Shown here: positions 61,277 through 64,000 of the stretch, piece after piece
How positions within the stretch are numbered: position 1 is the stretch's first letter
Layout: each line of letters begins with the position of its first letter
NCBI GenBank assembly: GCA_017479425.1
Contig: JAFVCD010000019.1
Coordinates: 53,718 to 117,717, forward strand
Direction of reading: 5' to 3'
Source: Oscillospiraceae bacterium
GTDB taxonomy: Bacteria; Bacillota; Clostridia; Oscillospirales; Oscillospiraceae
DNA length: 64,000 nt
Notes under the pieces: generated by a model
What the model saw: the letters and a program-made list of their open reading frames with translations, nothing else
Told to the model about the DNA's origin: nothing
The model's database searches: none
Program-made: the position numbers and the translations under genes

Positions 61277-62282
61277 ACATCTTCTCGTAATAGTTTTGAT
61301 ATTCTCCGCTGATGATATTCTCCCACCAATCGCGGTTTTCAAGATACCATTTTATCGTCTTTTTGATGCCGTCCTCAAACCTCGTTTCAGGCAGCCAGCC
61401 AAGCTCGTTGTGGATTTTGGTCGGGTCAATGGCGTAGCGCATATCGTGACCCTTGCGGTCGGTGACATGAGTTATAAGACTCTCGGGCTTGCCAAGCTCC
61501 TTGCAGATAAGCTTAACGATGTCGATATTGCGCATCTCATTATGCCCGCCGACGTTATATACCTCGCCCACTCTGCCATTGTGAATTATAAGGTCGATGG
61601 CGCGGCAGTGGTCTTCAACATAGAGCCAGTCGCGGACATTCAGTCCCTCGCCATAGACAGGCAGCGGCTTGTCGTTAAGGCAGTTTGCGATCATGAGCGG
61701 GATAAGCTTCTCCGGGAAGTGATACGGCCCGTAGTTATTGGAGCAGCGGCTGATGGTTACGGGCAGCCCGTAGGTGCGGTTATACGCCATAACAAGCAGG
61801 TCTGCGGACGCCTTGGAGCTCGAATAAGGTGAGGAGGTGTGTATCGGCGTTTCCTCGGTAAAGAAAAGATCCGGTCTGTCGAGCGGGAGATCGCCGTAGA
61901 CCTCGTCGGTAGATACCTGATGATAGCGCTTTATACCGTATTTGCGGCAGGCGTCCATAAGAACGCTTGTGCCGATTATATTCGTCTGGAGGAAGATTCC
62001 CGGGTCCTCAATAGAGCGGTCAACGTGGCTTTCAGCGGCGAAGTTCACGATAATATCCGGCTTCTCCTCCTCAAAGAGCCTGTACACCGCCTCTCTGTCG
62101 CAGATATCCGCTTTTACAAAGCGGAAATTCTGGTTATCCATCACGCTCTCAAGGGTTGAGAGATTACCTGCGTATGTCAGCTTGTCAAGGCAGACTATGC
62201 GATAATCCGGATGCTCGCGGAGCATATGGAAAATAAAATTAGAGCCGATAAAACCGGCTCCGCCGGTCACGATTATTGTCAT
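61263..62282 (-). CDS. rfbB: dTDP-glucose 4,6-dehydratase
   Basis: A 339-residue extended SDR making dTDP-4-keto-6-deoxyglucose. NAD loop TGGAGFIGSNFIFHML, VNFAAESHVDRSI, STDEVYGDL with the catalytic Asp-Glu pair, and the YSSSKASAD form of YxxxK. SRCSNNYGPYHFPEKLIP is typical of RmlB. Length is normal. It begins 1 base after the rfbC stop. Confidence 0.97.
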   Translation of the reverse strand: MTIIVTGGAGFIGSNFIFHMLREHPDYRIVCLDKLTYAGNLSTLESVMDNQNFRFVKADICDREAVYRLFEEEKPDIIVNFAAESHVDRSIEDPGIFLQTNIIGTSVLMDACRKYGIKRYHQVSTDEVYGDLPLDRPDLFFTEETPIHTSSPYSSSKASADLLVMAYNRTYGLPVTISRCSNNYGPYHFPEKLIPLMIANCLNDKPLPVYGEGLNVRDWLYVEDHCRAIDLIIHNGRVGEVYNVGGHNEMRNIDIVKLICKELGKPESLITHVTDRKGHDMRYAIDPTKIHNELGWLPETRFEDGIKKTIKWYLENRDWWENIISGEYQNYYEKMYGNR

Positions 62283-62283
62283 T

Positions 62284-62850
62284 TTACTTTACCTCAAATT
62301 CTATCTTGCACTCAGAAAGCTTTGGATTCTTAGTATCCTTCTCCGAGAGTATAACCTCGCCTACTTCAGGCCATTCTATACCAACATCAGGGTCATTCCA
62401 TGCGATTCCGCCCTCATCCTCAGGATGATAGAGATCATCGCACTTGTAGGCAAACTCAGCGCTTTCACTGACTACAACAAATCCGTGTGCAAAACCGCGA
62501 GGTATCATGAACTGGCGGTGATTCTCCTCGCTGAGAAGAACTCCTACCCATTTACCATAGGTCTCGCTTCCCTTACGGAGATCAACCGCTACGTCAAACA
62601 CCTCGCCCTTCAGCACACGGACAAGTTTTGCCTGAGGATATGTTTTCTGAAAATGCAGTCCTCTGAGTACTCCCTTGCGGGAGCTCGACTGATTATCTTG
62701 CACAAAATCATAATGAAGCCCGGCTTTTTCAAAGTCAGACTTCTTATACGTTTCCATAAAATATCCGCGCTTATCGCCGTAGGTCTTAACGTCGATTATA
62801 TATACGTCCTTGATTTCCGTTTCTGAAAAAGTGAAATTTCCGACAGTCAT
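62284..62850 (-). CDS. rfbC: dTDP-4-dehydrorhamnose 3,5-epimerase
   Basis: A 188-residue cupin enzyme. Conserved blocks: DKRGYFMETYKKSDF, FVQDNQSSSRKGVLRGLHFQ (catalytic His), KLVRVLKGEVFDVAVDLRKG and the active-site FMIPRGFAHGF and FAYKCDDLYHPEDEGGI. The ATG shares its A with the stop of rfbA (1-base overlap). Confidence 0.97.
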   Translation of the reverse strand: MTVGNFTFSETEIKDVYIIDVKTYGDKRGYFMETYKKSDFEKAGLHYDFVQDNQSSSRKGVLRGLHFQKTYPQAKLVRVLKGEVFDVAVDLRKGSETYGKWVGVLLSEENHRQFMIPRGFAHGFVVVSESAEFAYKCDDLYHPEDEGGIAWNDPDVGIEWPEVGEVILSEKDTKNPKLSECKIEFEVK

Positions 62851-63734
62851 TAGTACTTTATCCTTCCTTCTGCTACGTTTTTAAGATGCTGTCCGTAAGG
62901 AGATTTGCCATATCGTTCAGCCGATCTAAGCAGAGTTTCCTTATCTATCCAGCCCTTCGTATAAGCAATTTCCTCGAGAGCGGCGATCTGCGCGCTCTGA
63001 CGGGTTTCAATAGTTCTTACAAAATCTGCCGCATCAACCAGAGAATCCATAGTTCCTGTATCGAGCCAGGCATATCCGCGGCTCATTAACTGAACATCGA
63101 GCTTGCCTTCATTCAGGTACAGCTCATTGAGAGTTGTAATCTCAAGCTCGCCGCGAGCTGAAGGCTTGATAGTATTTGCCATTGCGCTGACGCCCTTCGG
63201 GTAAAAGTAAAGCCCGGTAATGCAGTAGTTGGACTTCGGATGCTCCGGCTTCTCTTCGACAGAAATTACCCTGCCGTTCTCGTCAAACTCAACTATTCCA
63301 AAACGTTCCGGGTCGTTTACATAATATCCGAAGATAGTCGCTCTGCCGTTCTCTGCGTTCTGAACTGCGCCTCGCACCATTTTGCCAAGCCCGTTGCCGT
63401 AAAAGATATTGTCTCCGAGCACCATAGCGCAGGCGTCATCGCCAATAAACTCCTCACCGAGAATAAATGCCTGTGCGAGCCCGTCCGGTGAAGGCTGGAC
63501 CTTATAGCTGAGATTCAGACCATACTGACTTCCATCGCCTAAAAGCCTTTCAAAATTTGGAGTATCCTGCGGAGTAGAAATAATAAGAATATCTTTGATC
63601 CCTGCGAGCATAAGAACTGAAATCGGATAATAAACCATCGGCTTATCATAAACCGGCAAAAGCTGCTTGGATGTTACCATCGTAAGCGGATAAAGCCGCG
63701 TTCCTGAACCGCCTGCAAGTACTATTCCTTTCAT
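62850..63734 (-). CDS. rfbA: Glucose-1-phosphate thymidylyltransferase
   Basis: A 294-residue enzyme making dTDP-glucose. N-terminal [16 protein letters not shown], the [20 protein letters not shown] block, the metal-binding Asp in [12 protein letters not shown] and the sugar-binding [19 protein letters not shown] are present. It is the first gene of the rfbACB-GT-rfbD-wzm-wzt operon, with GGGGAGAG before the ATG and a good promoter upstream. Confidence 0.97.
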   Translation of the reverse strand: MKGIVLAGGSGTRLYPLTMVTSKQLLPVYDKPMVYYPISVLMLAGIKDILIISTPQDTPNFERLLGDGSQYGLNLSYKVQPSPDGLAQAFILGEEFIGDDACAMVLGDNIFYGNGLGKMVRGAVQNAENGRATIFGYYVNDPERFGIVEFDENGRVISVEEKPEHPKSNYCITGLYFYPKGVSAMANTIKPSARGELEITTLNELYLNEGKLDVQLMSRGYAWLDTGTMDSLVDAADFVRTIETRQSAQIAALEEIAYTKGWIDKETLLRSAERYGKSPYGQHLKNVAEGRIKY

Positions 63735-63787
63735 CGCACACTCTCCCCAATTCTTTTTCCTAATTGTATTTATAAATTAATCAATTT

Positions 63788-63815
63788 ATTATATCACTTA
63801 TTATCTAAAAAGCAA
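63788..63815 (-). promoter_or_regulatory. Promoter of the rfb glycan operon
   Basis: On the minus strand TTGCTT (63810-63815), a 16-base spacer and a perfect TATAAT (63788-63793), in a strongly AT-rich stretch. Confidence 0.72.
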
Positions 63816-63898
63816 CAAAAACTATTGTTGTTTTACTATTTCCAACTTTTATTATTTGTATAATACTAAACCTTAATAGAAACCTGACAGTCCTTCTG

Positions 63899-63987
63899 GC
63901 AGAAATTGCGCCATACTGCGTTAGCCCCCTTGACCATATATATCCATTATGCTCTGCGGGGTCTGCCTTGTCTGGCACAATTTCTGC
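63899..63987. repeat. Palindromic intergenic repeat with 15-bp inverted ends
   Basis: GCAGAAATTGCGCCA (63899-63913) and TGGCACAATTTCTGC (63973-63987) are inverted repeats with one mismatch. They enclose about 59 bases that contain GCGGGGTCTGCC and no open frame. The layout is MITE-like and unrelated in sequence to the 161-bp element. The remaining 3' end of the window shows no gene. Confidence 0.65.
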
Positions 63988-64000
63988 TCAGAATTACAAG

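Noticed and set aside
1-64000. tRNA, rRNA, CRISPR arrays, integrase or IS transposase genes
   Set aside because: None could be recognised by eye on either strand; a covariance-model search would be needed to exclude a tRNA fully.

Overview
The window looks like a chromosomal segment of a GC-rich Clostridia, most likely an uncultured gut member of the Oscillospirales/Ruminococcaceae. The signs are strong AGGAGG ribosome binding sites, TTGACA/TATAAT promoters with 17-base spacers, intrinsic terminators, a TrpR-like YerC regulator heading a clostridial his operon, ZTP and glycine riboswitches, a PurO-type IMP cyclohydrolase, a CotH-family kinase and clostripain. The genus cannot be fixed from the sequence alone.

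Layout. (1) 1-7.6 kb: a complete, tightly overlapping histidine operon on the minus strand (TrpR-like regulator, fused hisZ-hisG, hisD, C, B, H, A, F, IE, then a PHP phosphatase running off the left edge), with a second PHP phosphatase divergent at 7.7 kb. (2) 8.5-20.4 kb: housekeeping and scattered genes: tspO, a C69 dipeptidase, an AlkD-like protein, a membrane-anchored clostripain, an MFS exporter, glf plus a GT2, a DUF6291-like protein, an ICMT-like methyltransferase and metK. (3) 20.5-24.3 kb: one-carbon/purine block with fhs, stand-alone AICAR transformylase and PurO behind a ZTP riboswitch. (4) 24.3-37.3 kb: Ca2+/Na+ exchanger; a sugar/phospholipid operon (HAD phosphatase, MFS, GDPD, HEXXH-like protein, GH13); an O-antigen ligase with a hybrid histidine kinase; a tandem glycine riboswitch driving an AGCS symporter; an iron alcohol dehydrogenase; and a decayed ku gene. 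(5) 37.7-63.7 kb: a large surface-glycan island, visibly more AT-rich than the left part.

The glycan island combines a dTDP-rhamnose pathway (rfbA, C, B, D), an ABC exporter with an unusual extracytoplasmic domain, a 1014-residue methyltransferase/coiled-coil/double-GT2 protein, a secreted CotH kinase with four Bsp-like repeats, a CDP-3,6-dideoxyhexose pathway (rfbF, G, H) followed by a YerE-like TPP enzyme and a reductase, a Wzx-type flippase, and a GtrB/CsbB-like glycosyltransferase with a YfhO-type GT-C protein. A pair of phage tail-fibre-like genes with its own promoter and terminator sits on the opposite strand in the middle.

A 161-bp MITE-like element occurs twice, plus once as a 67-bp internally deleted form. 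One copy supplies the stop codon of the O-antigen ligase. The most promising undescribed biology is the methyltransferase/coiled-coil/polymerase fusion beside the ABC exporter, and the apparent CDP-branched-sugar (yersiniose-like) pathway paired with a CsbB/YfhO-like decoration module.
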